Shown here one piece after another: positions 46,326 to 54,969 of a stretch of DNA of 64,000 nucleotides. Within the stretch, counting starts at the first letter, position 1, and every line of letters begins with the position of its first letter. Under the pieces are notes generated by a model. The model made no database searches. It was not told the origin of the DNA and worked only from the letters and a program-made list of their open reading frames with translations. A program made the translations under genes and the position numbers. This DNA is from Thiohalocapsa sp. ML1 (GTDB taxonomy: Bacteria > Pseudomonadota > Gammaproteobacteria > Chromatiales > Chromatiaceae): NCBI RefSeq assembly GCF_001469165.1, contig NZ_JABX01000012.1, positions 62,001-126,000 of the forward strand, read 5' to 3'.

Positions 46326-48658
46326 CCGACCGGCTGGAACGGCGCGAGCGCCGTCGGCTGCGCTGGCGGATCGGCGCCTTCGTGCTCGCCGTGGCGCTGC
46401 CGTCCGGGCTGCTGCTGGAGAAGGCGCTGGATCAGCTCAAATGGGAGGCGCTGCGCCAGACCCAGCTCGCGGCCGAGGCGCTGACGCTGGCCATCGACGA
46501 GCACCTGAGCGCGCTCATCCGCACGCAGGACCGGCGCTCCTTCGCCGAGCTTGCGTTCCTGACCGTGGCCGGCGACCCGGCGGCGGGCTTCCTGCAGCGC
46601 TCGCCCCTCGCCGCCTATCCGGTGGAGCAGGTGCTGCCGGGGCTCATCGGCTGGTTCCAGATCGACGCCGACGGCGGCCTCAGCACGCCGCTGCTGCCCG
46701 CTGCCGGGGCCGATGCCGCGGCGCTCGGCATCGATGCCGCGGAGCTCGCGGGCCGGCAGCGGCTCGCGCAGCAGATCGCCGACATCCTCGCGACCAACGC
46801 GCTGGCGGGCCGCGGCGAGCCCGCCGGGCGGGACGACGCCGAGCCGGCCGATGAGCGGGCAGAGGCGCCGCCGGCCGACGCGCTGGCCGAGCGCCCGGCA
46901 CCGGCAGCAGCACCCCAGTATCGCGACGACCGCCCCGAGGCCGAGTCGCCGGCGGCACCCGCCGAGTACGCGGCCAGCCGCAGCAAGTCCGCCGCCGCCG
47001 AGGGCCAAGCGCTCTTCGAGCAGCTCTTCTTCCGCGGGCAGCCGCAGGCGGAGTCGGCGCGGCCGGGTGGCGCCGAGGTCGCGCGGCAGGCCGTGCGGGA
47101 GGCACCGAGCGCGCCGGCGCCGGCGCCGGCGGGCAGCTTGGCGCAGTCCGCGCCGTCGGCGCGCACTGCGCTCGCACCCGCGGCTGAGGCGCGCCGCGGC
47201 GTGCGGCGCGAGCAGGCCGTGCTGCCGGAGCCCATGCCGGCGCCCGCACCGAAGGTCGCCGCCGCGAAGACATCCCTGGGCGCGGCGTCGCGCAGCGCGG
47301 CGGGCGCCGGCGCCGGCGCTGCCGCGGAGACGCGGCGAGCCCGGGCCGATACCGTTGCCGTTGCCCCCGAGGCGCTCGAACCGATGGCGCAGACCGCGCT
47401 GCCGCAGCCGGCTCAGCCCGAGCAGGCGCGCCCCGTCATCCGCACCTTCGAGAGCGAGCTCGGCCCCTTTCGCTTCGACCGGCTCAACAGCGGCCACGCC
47501 GTGCTCTACCGTTGGGCCTGGCGCGACGGTGCCCGCTACGTGCAGGGCGCGCTGGTGGACACGCCGGCCTTCCTCGCCGGGATGCTCGAAGCGCCCTTTG
47601 CGGCCTCCGCGCTCGCCCGGGCGGTGAGCCTGCACGTCGCCTGGGGCGAGGGCGCGGCGGACGGCGCGGCGCAGCCGCTCGCGCACTTCGCCGCAGCGAG
47701 CGCCGGCTACGAGGCCCTGTCCCGCGCCCGCGTCAACGATCTGCCCGCCGGCACCGTCGTCTACCGCGCCCGCCTCACCGAGCCCTTCGGCGCGCTCCAA
47801 CTGCGCTTCGACGCGGCGCGGCTGCCGAGCCCGCCCGGTGCCGCCGTCATCTATTGGCTCGGCGCCCTGCTGGCGCTGGTGCTGTCGGCCGGCGGCTGGC
47901 TGCTGTATCGGCTGGGGCTCGCGCAGCTCGCGCTGTCGCGCCAGCAGCGGGACTTCATCGCCGCCGTGAGCCACGAGCTGCGCACGCCGCTGACGGCGAT
48001 TCGCCTCTACAGCGAGATGCTGCGCGAGGGCTGGGCGGCAGAGGACAAGCGCCCCGGCTACTACCGCTACATCCACGACGAGGCGGAGCGGCTCTCGCGC
48101 CTCGTCGGCAACGTGCTCCAGCTCGCGCGCATGAGCCGCGACGGGCTGCGCGTGGAGCCGCGGCCCATCGCGCTGTCCGACCTGCTGGCGCAGGCCCGCC
48201 CGACGCTCGCCAACCTCGCGGAGCAGGCCGGCTTCGCGCTGGTGCTGGACTGCGACGCGGAGGCCGACGGCGACTGCGAGGTCCGCGCGGACCCGGATGC
48301 CGTGACCCAGGTGCTGATCAACCTGGTGGACAACGCCATCAAGTTCACCGGCCGCGACGCGCCGGCGCAGGCTCGCCGCATCGAGATCCGCTGCGCCGCG
48401 GCCGGGCCGGGCGCCATCATCCGCGTCCGCGACCACGGCCCCGGCATCCCGAAGCGGCAGCGCCGGCGCGCGCTGGCGTTGTTTCAGCGGCTGGAAAACG
48501 AGGCCACCCGCGCGACCCGGGGCACCGGCATCGGCCTCGCGCTGGTGGAGCGGCTGATGCGCGCCATGGGCGGCAGCGTCGAGCTGGCCGACGCCGCGCC
48601 GGGCCTTGAGGTGCGCCTGCGCTTGCCGGCGGGTCGGCCGCAGCGGCGCGGGCGATGA
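46322..48658 (+). CDS. Sensor histidine kinase with long Ala/Pro-rich periplasmic insert
   Basis: 778 residues. The first membrane helix is IGAFVLAVALPSGLLLEKAL; the periplasmic part spans about 35-510. Within it, residues about 160-370 are low-complexity Ala/Pro/Glu/Arg sequence (ERPAPAAAPQYRDDRPEAES), unusual for a sensor. The second helix is VIYWLGALLALVLSAGGWLL. The kinase core has His551 in FIAAVSHELRTPLTAIRLY, the N-box LINLVDNAIKFTG, G1 VRDHGPGIP and G2 GTGIGLALVERLM. Transmits an envelope cue to the coupled regulator. The ligand is unknown. Confidence 0.92.
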   Translation: MTDRLERRERRRLRWRIGAFVLAVALPSGLLLEKALDQLKWEALRQTQLAAEALTLAIDEHLSALIRTQDRRSFAELAFLTVAGDPAAGFLQRSPLAAYPVEQVLPGLIGWFQIDADGGLSTPLLPAAGADAAALGIDAAELAGRQRLAQQIADILATNALAGRGEPAGRDDAEPADERAEAPPADALAERPAPAAAPQYRDDRPEAESPAAPAEYAASRSKSAAAEGQALFEQLFFRGQPQAESARPGGAEVARQAVREAPSAPAPAPAGSLAQSAPSARTALAPAAEARRGVRREQAVLPEPMPAPAPKVAAAKTSLGAASRSAAGAGAGAAAETRRARADTVAVAPEALEPMAQTALPQPAQPEQARPVIRTFESELGPFRFDRLNSGHAVLYRWAWRDGARYVQGALVDTPAFLAGMLEAPFAASALARAVSLHVAWGEGAADGAAQPLAHFAAASAGYEALSRARVNDLPAGTVVYRARLTEPFGALQLRFDAARLPSPPGAAVIYWLGALLALVLSAGGWLLYRLGLAQLALSRQQRDFIAAVSHELRTPLTAIRLYSEMLREGWAAEDKRPGYYRYIHDEAERLSRLVGNVLQLARMSRDGLRVEPRPIALSDLLAQARPTLANLAEQAGFALVLDCDAEADGDCEVRADPDAVTQVLINLVDNAIKFTGRDAPAQARRIEIRCAAAGPGAIIRVRDHGPGIPKRQRRRALALFQRLENEATRATRGTGIGLALVERLMRAMGGSVELADAAPGLEVRLRLPAGRPQRRGR

Positions 48659-48849
48659 GCGCGCGCGGGCGCGCGGCGGGTTGATGGAGCGGCGCGGAAG
48701 TCTCAATGGTTCGGGTCGTCGCGGGCGGGTCCACTCGCGCTACCGCTCCAGCGGTGGGGTGCCGCGAAGGTCGCTCTGCGCCGCGGGACAGGTGGGCGCG
48801 GGAAGGGCGAGTACTCGGCACGGCAGCGAACCACTAGCCCGTCCTTAGC
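48659..48849. other. Intergenic, no supported gene
   Basis: Short stretch after the kinase gene and before copy C of the dispersed repeat. It contains CGCTACCGCTCCAGCGGTGG, a weak hairpin. No coding support. Confidence 0.4.
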
Positions 48850-49100
48850 CGAGCCAGAGCCAGGCCGGAGAGCCGACCTCCCGGTCGGCTCCGCACTCGC
48901 GATATCAGTGCATCCCGCTCTGTCGGTCGTGTTGACCTGGAGGTCAACACTCCAGTCAACGCCGGTCAACGCCGCGCACGTTCGATGGCGACTACCATTA
49001 GGACAACGACAACGACAACGACGAAACCACGGTCTCGGGATTTCGGCAGCGCAGCACTAGCGAGGCAGAGCCTCAGACCGACCAGGGCACGGCGCCTCGT
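48850..49100 (-). repeat. Dispersed repeat element, copy C
   Basis: Reverse-oriented and similar to copy A along nearly all of its length. It has GGTCTGAGGCTCTGCCTCGC, GTGCTGCGCTGCCGAAATCC, the GTTGTCGTTGTCGTTGTC run, and the GTTGACCGGCGTTGACTGG block. The identical 22-bp palindrome lies at 48929-48950 and the second hairpin AGCCGACCTCCCGGTCGGCT at 48871-48890. The right end merges into the second dispersed element at 49073. Confidence 0.88.
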
Positions 49101-49258
49101 CTTGCGCAGCCCGCTCGTCGGCGCATTGGGCCAAGGGCCAAGGGCCGAGGCGGGCTCCCTTGGCCCTTGGCCCTCGGCCCTTTTGCCTGCAAGCGCCGTG
49201 TCGTCGTGAAACTTGACTCATCTGCAAGCAATTGGCGCCGTCAAGCAATCTAGTCGGA
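49073..49258 (-). repeat. Second dispersed element (GGGCCGA hairpin), copy 4
   Basis: In reverse orientation it carries the same blocks as 22023-22212: AGATTGCTTGACGGCGCC, ATGAGTCAAGTTTCACGACG, CACGGCGCTTGCAGGCAAAA, the heptamer hairpin (49127-49183), GCTGCGCAAGACGAGGCGCC and GGTCTGAGGCTCTGCCTCGC. It touches copy C of the palindromic element, so here both modules form one unit of about 410 bp. Confidence 0.88.
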
Positions 49259-49537
49259 GGCACGCCGCGCGGGCTTGGCGCGGGCGAGCGTCTCGCCCGC
49301 GAGCCGCCGCTTGAGGTAGTCCCGCAGGGCGGGCCAGGGGATGGTCTCGCCGGAGTTGACGATGCGCGCGTAGCGCTGCTCGGCGAGTGCATGAAAGTCG
49401 CGCCGCCGCTCCTCCGCCGCGACGCGCTCCGCGATGGCCTCCAGCATGAAGGCGTGCGGAGTCTGCCCGGCGTGCTCCGCCGCCTGCGTCATGCGCTGCT
49501 TCAGGTCGTCCGGGCGGCGGATGCTCGTGGTGGTCAT
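49250..49537 (-). CDS. Orphan ribbon-helix-helix (CopG-like) protein
   Basis: 95 residues. TTTSIRRPDDLKQRMTQAA is the RHH strand-helix start and GQTPHAFMLEAIAERVAAEE the second helix, as in CopG/ParD antitoxins. The C-terminal half (IVNSGETIPWPALRDYLKRR) resembles the toxin-binding tail of this group. A partner toxin would be expected just downstream, but the dispersed repeat follows at once, so the toxin is missing here. The gene's last nine bases overlap the repeat end, meaning its 3' end may be altered. Confidence 0.78.
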   Translation of the reverse strand: MTTTSIRRPDDLKQRMTQAAEHAGQTPHAFMLEAIAERVAAEERRRDFHALAEQRYARIVNSGETIPWPALRDYLKRRLAGETLARAKPARRASD

Positions 49538-49962
49538 ATCGTCTGCCGTTGCCAGGTCGCAAGGCTAGGAGTGGAGCAATCCGGTGTTACGGGGCTGTCC
49601 GCGTCGCCCGATGGTTGTCCGGGCTGAGGCTCAGGGCCGACGGCCGGGTAGGGTCGCCATGGTGCTCGGCCTCGGCAGCTCGGTGCGATAGCCGCGGAGC
49701 TCTTGGGATACGCAGGAAATGAAGACTCGCATCTGGCCTCGCCTTGGGCGCCCCGGGCTCGCGAACCGGCGCCGCGATGGGCGGGCCTGTGGTGCGATGG
49801 GTGGATTCTAGCCGGGTTCGCGTGGCGCCGGTGCGTCTGTGTTGCCGGCTGGGCGCACGGCGAGGGCACCGCCCGCGCGGCGGTGCGCTATCGTAAGCAT
49901 CGCCAAGCGCCGCGCCGCGGCGTAGCCAAGGCGCCCACCCAGCCGCATCCGGAGAGACGACC
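49538..49962. other. Intergenic, no supported gene
   Basis: About 425 bp between the RHH gene and hemerythrin, which are divergent. Frames on both strands lack support. It should hold the promoters of both genes. Confidence 0.4.
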
Positions 49963-50364
49963 ATGAAAGAGCTGACTTGGGACAGAACCCTGAGCGTCGA
50001 GGTGCCCGAGATCGACGAGGACCATCGTCGGCTCGTGGACCTGTACAACATCCTGAGCCACGCGGTGGCGGAGGGGGAGTCCGCCGAGTACATCGCGGCC
50101 GTCACGGACGAGCTCATCGCCTGCACCCTCTGGCACTTCCGCCACGAGGAGCGGCTGATGCTGAAACACGGCTACCCGGGCCTGGCCGAGCACAAGGCCG
50201 AGCACGCGGAGCTAATGGCCGACGCTCAGGCGCTCCAGCAGCGGCTCGTCGCGGCCGGGGAGACGGTCGCGAGCACGGATGTCGAGTTTCTGGAGCGCTG
50301 GCTCGTGGAGCACATCTACGGCGCGGACATGAAGATGGGGCTGTACCTGTCGGCGGCGATGTAG
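49963..50364 (+). CDS. Bacteriohemerythrin
   Basis: 133 residues, a single-domain four-helix bundle binding two irons and O2. Ligands are visible: His21 in EIDEDHRRLVDLYNIL, the HFRHEERLM pair (His and Glu), KHGYPGLAEHKAEH, and His plus Asp in LVEHIYGADMKMG. Single-domain hemerythrins deliver or scavenge oxygen in microaerophiles and aerotolerant anaerobes. ATG 49963 follows CGGAGAGACGACC. Lies 147 bp ahead of the ATPase subunit B gene. Confidence 0.93.
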   Translation: MKELTWDRTLSVEVPEIDEDHRRLVDLYNILSHAVAEGESAEYIAAVTDELIACTLWHFRHEERLMLKHGYPGLAEHKAEHAELMADAQALQQRLVAAGETVASTDVEFLERWLVEHIYGADMKMGLYLSAAM

Positions 50365-50511
50365 GGGCCGGCGCGTCGGCGGCGTGCTGATGTCGCCGGA
50401 GCCGAACGCCATCAAGATAAGTCTTTGCTGATGGACTACCCTTTGCTTGCCGGCAGCGGGGTTTCCGACCCCTTCGGCACGCGCGGCAACCGCAAGGCTT
50501 GGCAGGCAACG

Positions 50512-51996
50512 ATGTATGCACGACTGACCGGCGAGGACATCGCCAACCGGGTAGACGGGCCGCTGCTCTTTCTGCGGCGCACCGTGGATGTGGGGCTGAA
50601 CGAGGCCGTGGAGGTGGAGGACGTAAGCGGCGCGGTGCGGCTCGGGCGCATCGCGGCGCTCGACCCGGACAGCGTCACGGTGGAGATGCTCGATGACACC
50701 GCCGGGCTTCGCATCGATGGCGCGCGCGTGCGCTTCTTCGGTGAGCCGCTGCGCTTCCACGTCGGCCCGGGGCTTCTGGGGCGCATCTTCAACGGGGTCG
50801 GCAAGCCGCTCGACGGCGGGCCGCCGCTGGCGGCGGAGCGCGCGTTCCCGGTGGACGGGCTGCCGCTCAAGCCGTCGGCACGGCAGGCACCGAGCGAGCT
50901 GTTGGAGACGGGCTTCACGGCCATCGACCTCATGAGCTCGCTGGTGCGCGGGCAGAAGCTGCCGCTCTTCTCCGGCGGCGGCCTGCCGCATGATCGCATC
51001 GCCGTGGACATCGCCTGCAACGCGCGCCTGCCCGGCAGCGGGCGGGAGCGCCCCGCCACGGACGCGCGGGCCGACGACGACTTCGCCATTGTGTTTGCCG
51101 GCATCGGCATCCCGCACGCGAGCGCGGAGTTCTTTAGAAGCTCGCTGGAGCAGAGCGGGGCGCTCGCGCGCACCGTGCTGTTCCTGAACCTGGCCTCCGA
51201 TGCCAGCGCGCAGCGGTTGCTCACGCCGCGCTTTGCGCTGACCGCCGCCGAGTACCTCGCCTTTGAGGAAGGCAAGCATGTGCTGGTCATCCTGACCGAC
51301 CTGACCAATTACTGCGAGGCGCTGCGCGAGGTGTCGGCGAGCCGCGGCGAGGTGCCGAGCCGCAAGGGTTACCCGGGCTACATGTACTCGGACCTGGCGA
51401 CGCTGTACGAGCGCGCCGGGCGCATCCGCGGCGTGCCCGGATCGGTGACGCAGGTGCCGCTCTTGACCATGCCGAACGACGACATCACGCACCCGATCCC
51501 GGACCTGACCGGCTACATCACCGAGGGCCAGTTGGTGCTGGACCGCGAGCTGCACCGGCGCGATCTGTATCCGCCCATCAAGGTGCTGCCGAGCCTGTCG
51601 CGGCTGATGAAGGACGGCATCGGCAAGGGCCTGACCGACGCCGACCACCCGGCGCTCTCCGCGCAGCTCTACGCGGCCTACGCACAGGCGCAGCAGACGC
51701 GCATCCTGGCGAGCGTCGTCGGCGAGGAGGGGCTGTCCCCGACCGACCGGCTGTATCTCGCCTTCGGCGAGCGCTTCGAGACGCAGGTCGTGGCCCAGAA
51801 CGGCCGCCGGACCCTGGCGCAGAGCATGGAAGTGGGCTGGCAGGCCCTGCGCGGGCTGCCGCAGACCGAGCTGACGCGGCTGTCGGATGCGCAGATCGCG
51901 GCCCACCTGGCGCCGAGCGCGAAGCCCGCCGCGGACTACAGCAGCGTGGCACCGGACACCGCGTCGGCGCCCGAGCCGGCCGGCGCCGCGGTTTAA
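50512..51996 (+). CDS. V/A-type ATPase subunit B
   Basis: 494 residues, the non-catalytic nucleotide-binding subunit. RVDGPLLFLRRTVDVGLNEA begins the N-terminal barrel; GRIFNGVGKPLDGGPP, FTAIDLMSSLVRGQKLPLF and the degenerate P-loop SGGGLPHDRIAVDIAC are B-type, and VLVILTDLTNYCEALREVS and YMYSDLATLYERAGRI are classic. ATG 50512 fits family starts; a longer frame opens at 50425. Followed 21 bp later by subunit D. Subunits A, C, E, I and K, usually in the same operon, are not in this window. Confidence 0.92.
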   Translation: MYARLTGEDIANRVDGPLLFLRRTVDVGLNEAVEVEDVSGAVRLGRIAALDPDSVTVEMLDDTAGLRIDGARVRFFGEPLRFHVGPGLLGRIFNGVGKPLDGGPPLAAERAFPVDGLPLKPSARQAPSELLETGFTAIDLMSSLVRGQKLPLFSGGGLPHDRIAVDIACNARLPGSGRERPATDARADDDFAIVFAGIGIPHASAEFFRSSLEQSGALARTVLFLNLASDASAQRLLTPRFALTAAEYLAFEEGKHVLVILTDLTNYCEALREVSASRGEVPSRKGYPGYMYSDLATLYERAGRIRGVPGSVTQVPLLTMPNDDITHPIPDLTGYITEGQLVLDRELHRRDLYPPIKVLPSLSRLMKDGIGKGLTDADHPALSAQLYAAYAQAQQTRILASVVGEEGLSPTDRLYLAFGERFETQVVAQNGRRTLAQSMEVGWQALRGLPQTELTRLSDAQIAAHLAPSAKPAADYSSVAPDTASAPEPAGAAV

Positions 51997-52017
51997 CGCC
52001 GGCGCGGGGGCAGTGCG

Positions 52018-52644
52018 ATGACCGACCGCGAGCTGGTCCCGACCATGAGCGCCTTCCTGGAGGCGAAGGCCGAGCGTGCCGGCATGCTGGAGGGCTATCG
52101 CTTTCTGGACGAGAAGCGCCTGATCCTGGCCGGCGAGATCATGACCAACATGCGGGACTACGCGCTGGCCCACGCCCGCTGGCGGGAGGCCGAGGCCGCC
52201 GCCCGCGAGGCCCTGCGCGCCGCCGTCGGCCGCCACGGGCTCGATGAGCTGGGGCTGTATCCGCCGGGGCGCATCGACTGCGGGCTCGCGACCCGAAGCC
52301 GCATCGTGCTCGGCGTGCGTATCGAGGAGCCCTTGCCGGAACGCCCGACCGACGACGAGCAGCAGCAGGATGCACCGCCGCCGGCCAATCAGAGCCCGGA
52401 GGCCGACGCTTGCCGCGCGGCCTTCGCGGCGCTGCTGCCGATTGCGGCGCGGCTCGCGGTGCTGACCGGCAACCTGGAGCGGCTGCGGGTGGAATACTTG
52501 CGCACCTCGCGCCGCGCCCGCGCGCTGGAGGATGTGCTGCTGCCGGAGATGGACGCGCGCATCGATGTCATCGACAACGCGCTGGAGGAACTGGAGCGGG
52601 AGGAGGCGGTGCGGGTGCGATGGCGGGGCGTCGTCGCGTCCTAG
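52018..52644 (+). CDS. V/A-type ATPase subunit D (central stalk)
   Basis: 208 residues forming a long coiled coil: N-terminal AERAGMLEGYRFLDEKRLIL and C-terminal LTGNLERLRVEYLRTSRRAR followed by ALEDVLLPEMDARIDVI, the subunit D signature. A Glu/Gln/Pro-rich loop (PTDDEQQQDAPPPANQSPE) is inserted in the middle. It rotates inside the A3B3 head. Coupled to subunit B, 21 bp apart; GTGCG just before the ATG suggests a weak ribosome site. Confidence 0.9.
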   Translation: MTDRELVPTMSAFLEAKAERAGMLEGYRFLDEKRLILAGEIMTNMRDYALAHARWREAEAAAREALRAAVGRHGLDELGLYPPGRIDCGLATRSRIVLGVRIEEPLPERPTDDEQQQDAPPPANQSPEADACRAAFAALLPIAARLAVLTGNLERLRVEYLRTSRRARALEDVLLPEMDARIDVIDNALEELEREEAVRVRWRGVVAS

Positions 52645-52711
52645 CGCCGGGCGTGTTGCCCGACTGCGGCGACATGCATGCAGCCGGGTCGCCCGGAGCC
52701 GACTCGGCGGC

Positions 52712-52963
52712 TCAGAGCGTGCCCTCCGTCACAACCACGTCACCCTCGCGCGCCTTCCCGGCGATCTCCTTTAAGCAACGCGAGCACAGGCAGTCGTGAT
52801 AGACCTCTTCCAGCTTGCCGAGCAGATCCGGCGACAGGTTGACGCCGACGCACTGGCAGTGAGGCAGATCGTCCACTTTGCAGACGAAGGTTGCGCCGCA
52901 GCGGGCGCAGGTCTTGGGGCCGGCCTGGAGCGCGGACGGGTCGGGAGGGGTCAAGTCGCTCAT
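52712..52963 (-). CDS. Cysteine-rich CWC family protein
   Basis: 83 residues. CARCGATFVCKVDDLPHCQC and HDCLCSRCLKEI give seven or eight cysteines in the spacing of the Cysteine-rich CWC family, presumably binding zinc. The central VNLSPDLLGKLEEVY is conserved. Function not established. It is convergent with the V-ATPase D gene (67 bp between stops). Confidence 0.82.
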   Translation of the reverse strand: MSDLTPPDPSALQAGPKTCARCGATFVCKVDDLPHCQCVGVNLSPDLLGKLEEVYHDCLCSRCLKEIAGKAREGDVVVTEGTL

Positions 52964-53138
52964 CGGTCACCTGTTGGGTCGTGCGCCGGCGGCGCGCCTA
53001 AATGGGGTGACCACAAGCTGTAGGTGCGGCGGGGTCAGTTCAAGCCGAGACCAAACGCGGCAGCGCCGAAAGCAGACCCTGTGATCGCGGGCTCCGAGCG
53101 GGCTTTGCCGGGTCTCGGGGTCAGGGTCAGGCTAGGGC

Positions 53139-53166
53139 GGACCCCGGCAGCGCGCTGCCAGGGTCC
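53139..53166. terminator. Hairpin downstream of DUF2189 gene
   Basis: Arms GGACCCCGGCAGCG and CGCTGCCAGGGTCC pair over 14 bp with one mismatch and no loop spacer. It lies 45 bp beyond the DUF2189 stop on the minus strand. No T-run, so termination is only likely. Confidence 0.45.
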
Positions 53167-53210
53167 GTCGTCAGGCGATCAGCCCGGACCGAGCCGGGCG
53201 CAGAACCGGC

Positions 53211-54002
53211 TTACTCGGCCGCGGGCACGATGTCGCGGTAGGCGTGCCAGGTGGCGTGGCCGATCAGCGGCATGGCGATGAAGAGGCCGATGAAGAAGGA
53301 CAGCAGGCCGAGCCCGATGAAGGCGACGATGAGCCCGGCCCAGAGGAGCATCGGCTTCCAGTTCTCAAACACGGCCTTGACGCTGGTGCGGATGGCCGTG
53401 AAGCCATCCACGTCGCGGTCCAGGATCATCGGCACCGAGATGGCGCTGATGGCATAGGCGATGAAGGCCAGCATGGAGCCGACGCCGACGCTCGCGAGGG
53501 CGAAGACGTTGTTCTTGCCGGACAGAAACACGGTGCTGAAGAAGTTCTCCAGCGGCGGGTGCATGCCGGTGTAGAGCAGCGCGAACAGCACGAAGTTCGA
53601 CATCATCCAGAGCTGCATGATGATCAGGAGTCCGGCGGTGATGACGCCGAGCTGCGCCTGGTTGCCCTTCCAGGCCTCCAGGAAGCTGCAGAACCGCAGC
53701 GGCTCGCCGCGCTCCAAGTGCGCGCTCATCTGATACAGGCCCAAGCCGATGATGGGCGCGAGCAGATAGAAGCCCGCGATCATGAAGGGCACCATGAAGG
53801 TCAGCCCCTCGTTGATGAAGCCCAGCGTGATGAGACCGCTGATCAGCACCACGACGGCGCCGTAGGGCAGGCTGTACTTGCGGGCACGGATCATGTCGTG
53901 CCAGCCCTTGTCCAGCCACTCCCACGGGTGGTCCATGGTGACGCGGTTGACGCGGATGGCGTCCTGCCGAACCTGCTGTTCGGCGGCGATGGTGTCGGTC
54001 AT
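53211..54002 (-). CDS. DUF2189 integral membrane protein
   Basis: 263 residues with six membrane helices: YGAVVVLISGLITLGFINEG, FMVPFMIAGFYLLAPIIGLG, LGVITAGLLIIMQLWMMSN, VGSMLAFIAYAISAISVPM and two more near the end. DHPWEWLDKGWHDMIRARKY at the N-terminus and GLYQMSAHLERGEPLRF are DUF2189 signatures. Often found near cytochrome oxidase or redox genes in Proteobacteria, but function is unknown. ATG 54002 has AGGAGG upstream, a strong ribosome site. Confidence 0.87.
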   Translation of the reverse strand: MTDTIAAEQQVRQDAIRVNRVTMDHPWEWLDKGWHDMIRARKYSLPYGAVVVLISGLITLGFINEGLTFMVPFMIAGFYLLAPIIGLGLYQMSAHLERGEPLRFCSFLEAWKGNQAQLGVITAGLLIIMQLWMMSNFVLFALLYTGMHPPLENFFSTVFLSGKNNVFALASVGVGSMLAFIAYAISAISVPMILDRDVDGFTAIRTSVKAVFENWKPMLLWAGLIVAFIGLGLLSFFIGLFIAMPLIGHATWHAYRDIVPAAE

Positions 54003-54513
54003 GGGTTGGTCCTCCTGAGGACGGCGTTTCTGATTGGCAAGCCGGCGGACGGTGGGGATCGCGTCGGTGCCGACCGGCGCGTCGCCCGCCTGAGTTTCTT
54101 GTGTTATGCCCGGCGCCCGGTCACAGGCTGCCGAGAGTGGGTGGTGGCCTTGACGGTTGCCCGCGCGGCGCGCCCGACGCCACGGAGCGAAGCGCGCTGT
54201 CGGAAAATTCAATACAAGGCATGGGCACATTGCATAAAAAATTGACAAAACGCAACCCGCTGTCCGGGGGGATTGCTGGGTTATTGCCCTCGGCAAGGTT
54301 CGTATTTTCCGCAATCAGGATTCGGGTTCGTCGCCTGCGTCGTGCCCTACGGGTGGCTGCTGCGCCTTGGGCCGACCGCGTTCTGCGCGCTTGAGGTTCG
54401 CGCGGCCGAGCCGCATTAACCGACGCGCAGTCAAAGAAGCGCTGAGATCAAGTGCCAAGGTGCGCGAGCTCAATGCACGCAACGTGCCGCCCAACCCGCA
54501 AGACCGCCTGCCC
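54003..54513. other. Divergent intergenic region, AT-rich centre
   Basis: About 510 bp. The segment 54190-54260 is conspicuously AT-rich for this genome (GCATAAAAAATTGACAAAAC) and is the likely promoter area for the leftward DUF2189 gene, the rightward redox cluster, or both. A TTGACA occurs at 54242-54247 but without a good -10 at 17 bp. No supported gene. Confidence 0.45.
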
Positions 54514-54948
54514 ATGACCGACACCGCTGCACGCAAGTGCGCCTTCGCTGCGCCCATCACCACGGGCCGTGCCGCCTGTTCCGCCGCCGTCGAGGTCGTG
54601 CGCCGCGGCGGCGCCGAGTACGACTGCGACCGCGCCGACGCGCACGCGCGTTGCCTCGGGCTCATCGGCGGGCTCAAGCAAGCCGGTCTAGCGGCCTTTG
54701 GCGTCGAAGACGACTTGACCCAGACGCCGCACAGCGTGCTCGTGAAGATCCAAACCGGCGGCCTGGTCGGGCTGCGACGGCTACTCGACGCGGGCAGCGA
54801 CAGCGACGCGCCGGTTGCCGACGTCGCGGTACTTGCGGAGCAGGTCGTGGCCGCTTACGGCGGTGCCGCAGAGATACCCTTCGGCGCCGCGGCCGATGCC
54901 ATGCTGGCCTGCCGGCTGGAGCGGCGCGGCCGGCGCAGTGCCCGCTGA
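54514..54948 (+). CDS. Conserved protein with four cysteines, upstream of DsbD-like gene
   Basis: 144 residues. Cysteines lie in ARKCAFAAPITTGRAACSAA and EYDCDRADAHARCLGLIGGL; the pattern C-x11-C...C-x9-C, plus VEDDLTQTPHSVLVKIQTGG, is conserved in related proteins that I remember as uncharacterised. ATG 54514. It lies 21 bp before the thiol reductase gene and is probably co-transcribed with it. A metal- or Fe-S-binding role is possible because of the cysteines, but that is inference. Confidence 0.7.
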   Translation: MTDTAARKCAFAAPITTGRAACSAAVEVVRRGGAEYDCDRADAHARCLGLIGGLKQAGLAAFGVEDDLTQTPHSVLVKIQTGGLVGLRRLLDAGSDSDAPVADVAVLAEQVVAAYGGAAEIPFGAAADAMLACRLERRGRRSAR

Positions 54949-54969
54949 CGGCGCGCGGGGCCGACGCCG

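Noticed and set aside
54315-54677. Minus-strand ORF upstream of the redox cluster
   Set aside because: It overlaps the start of the plus-strand conserved Cys gene and has no recognisable family.
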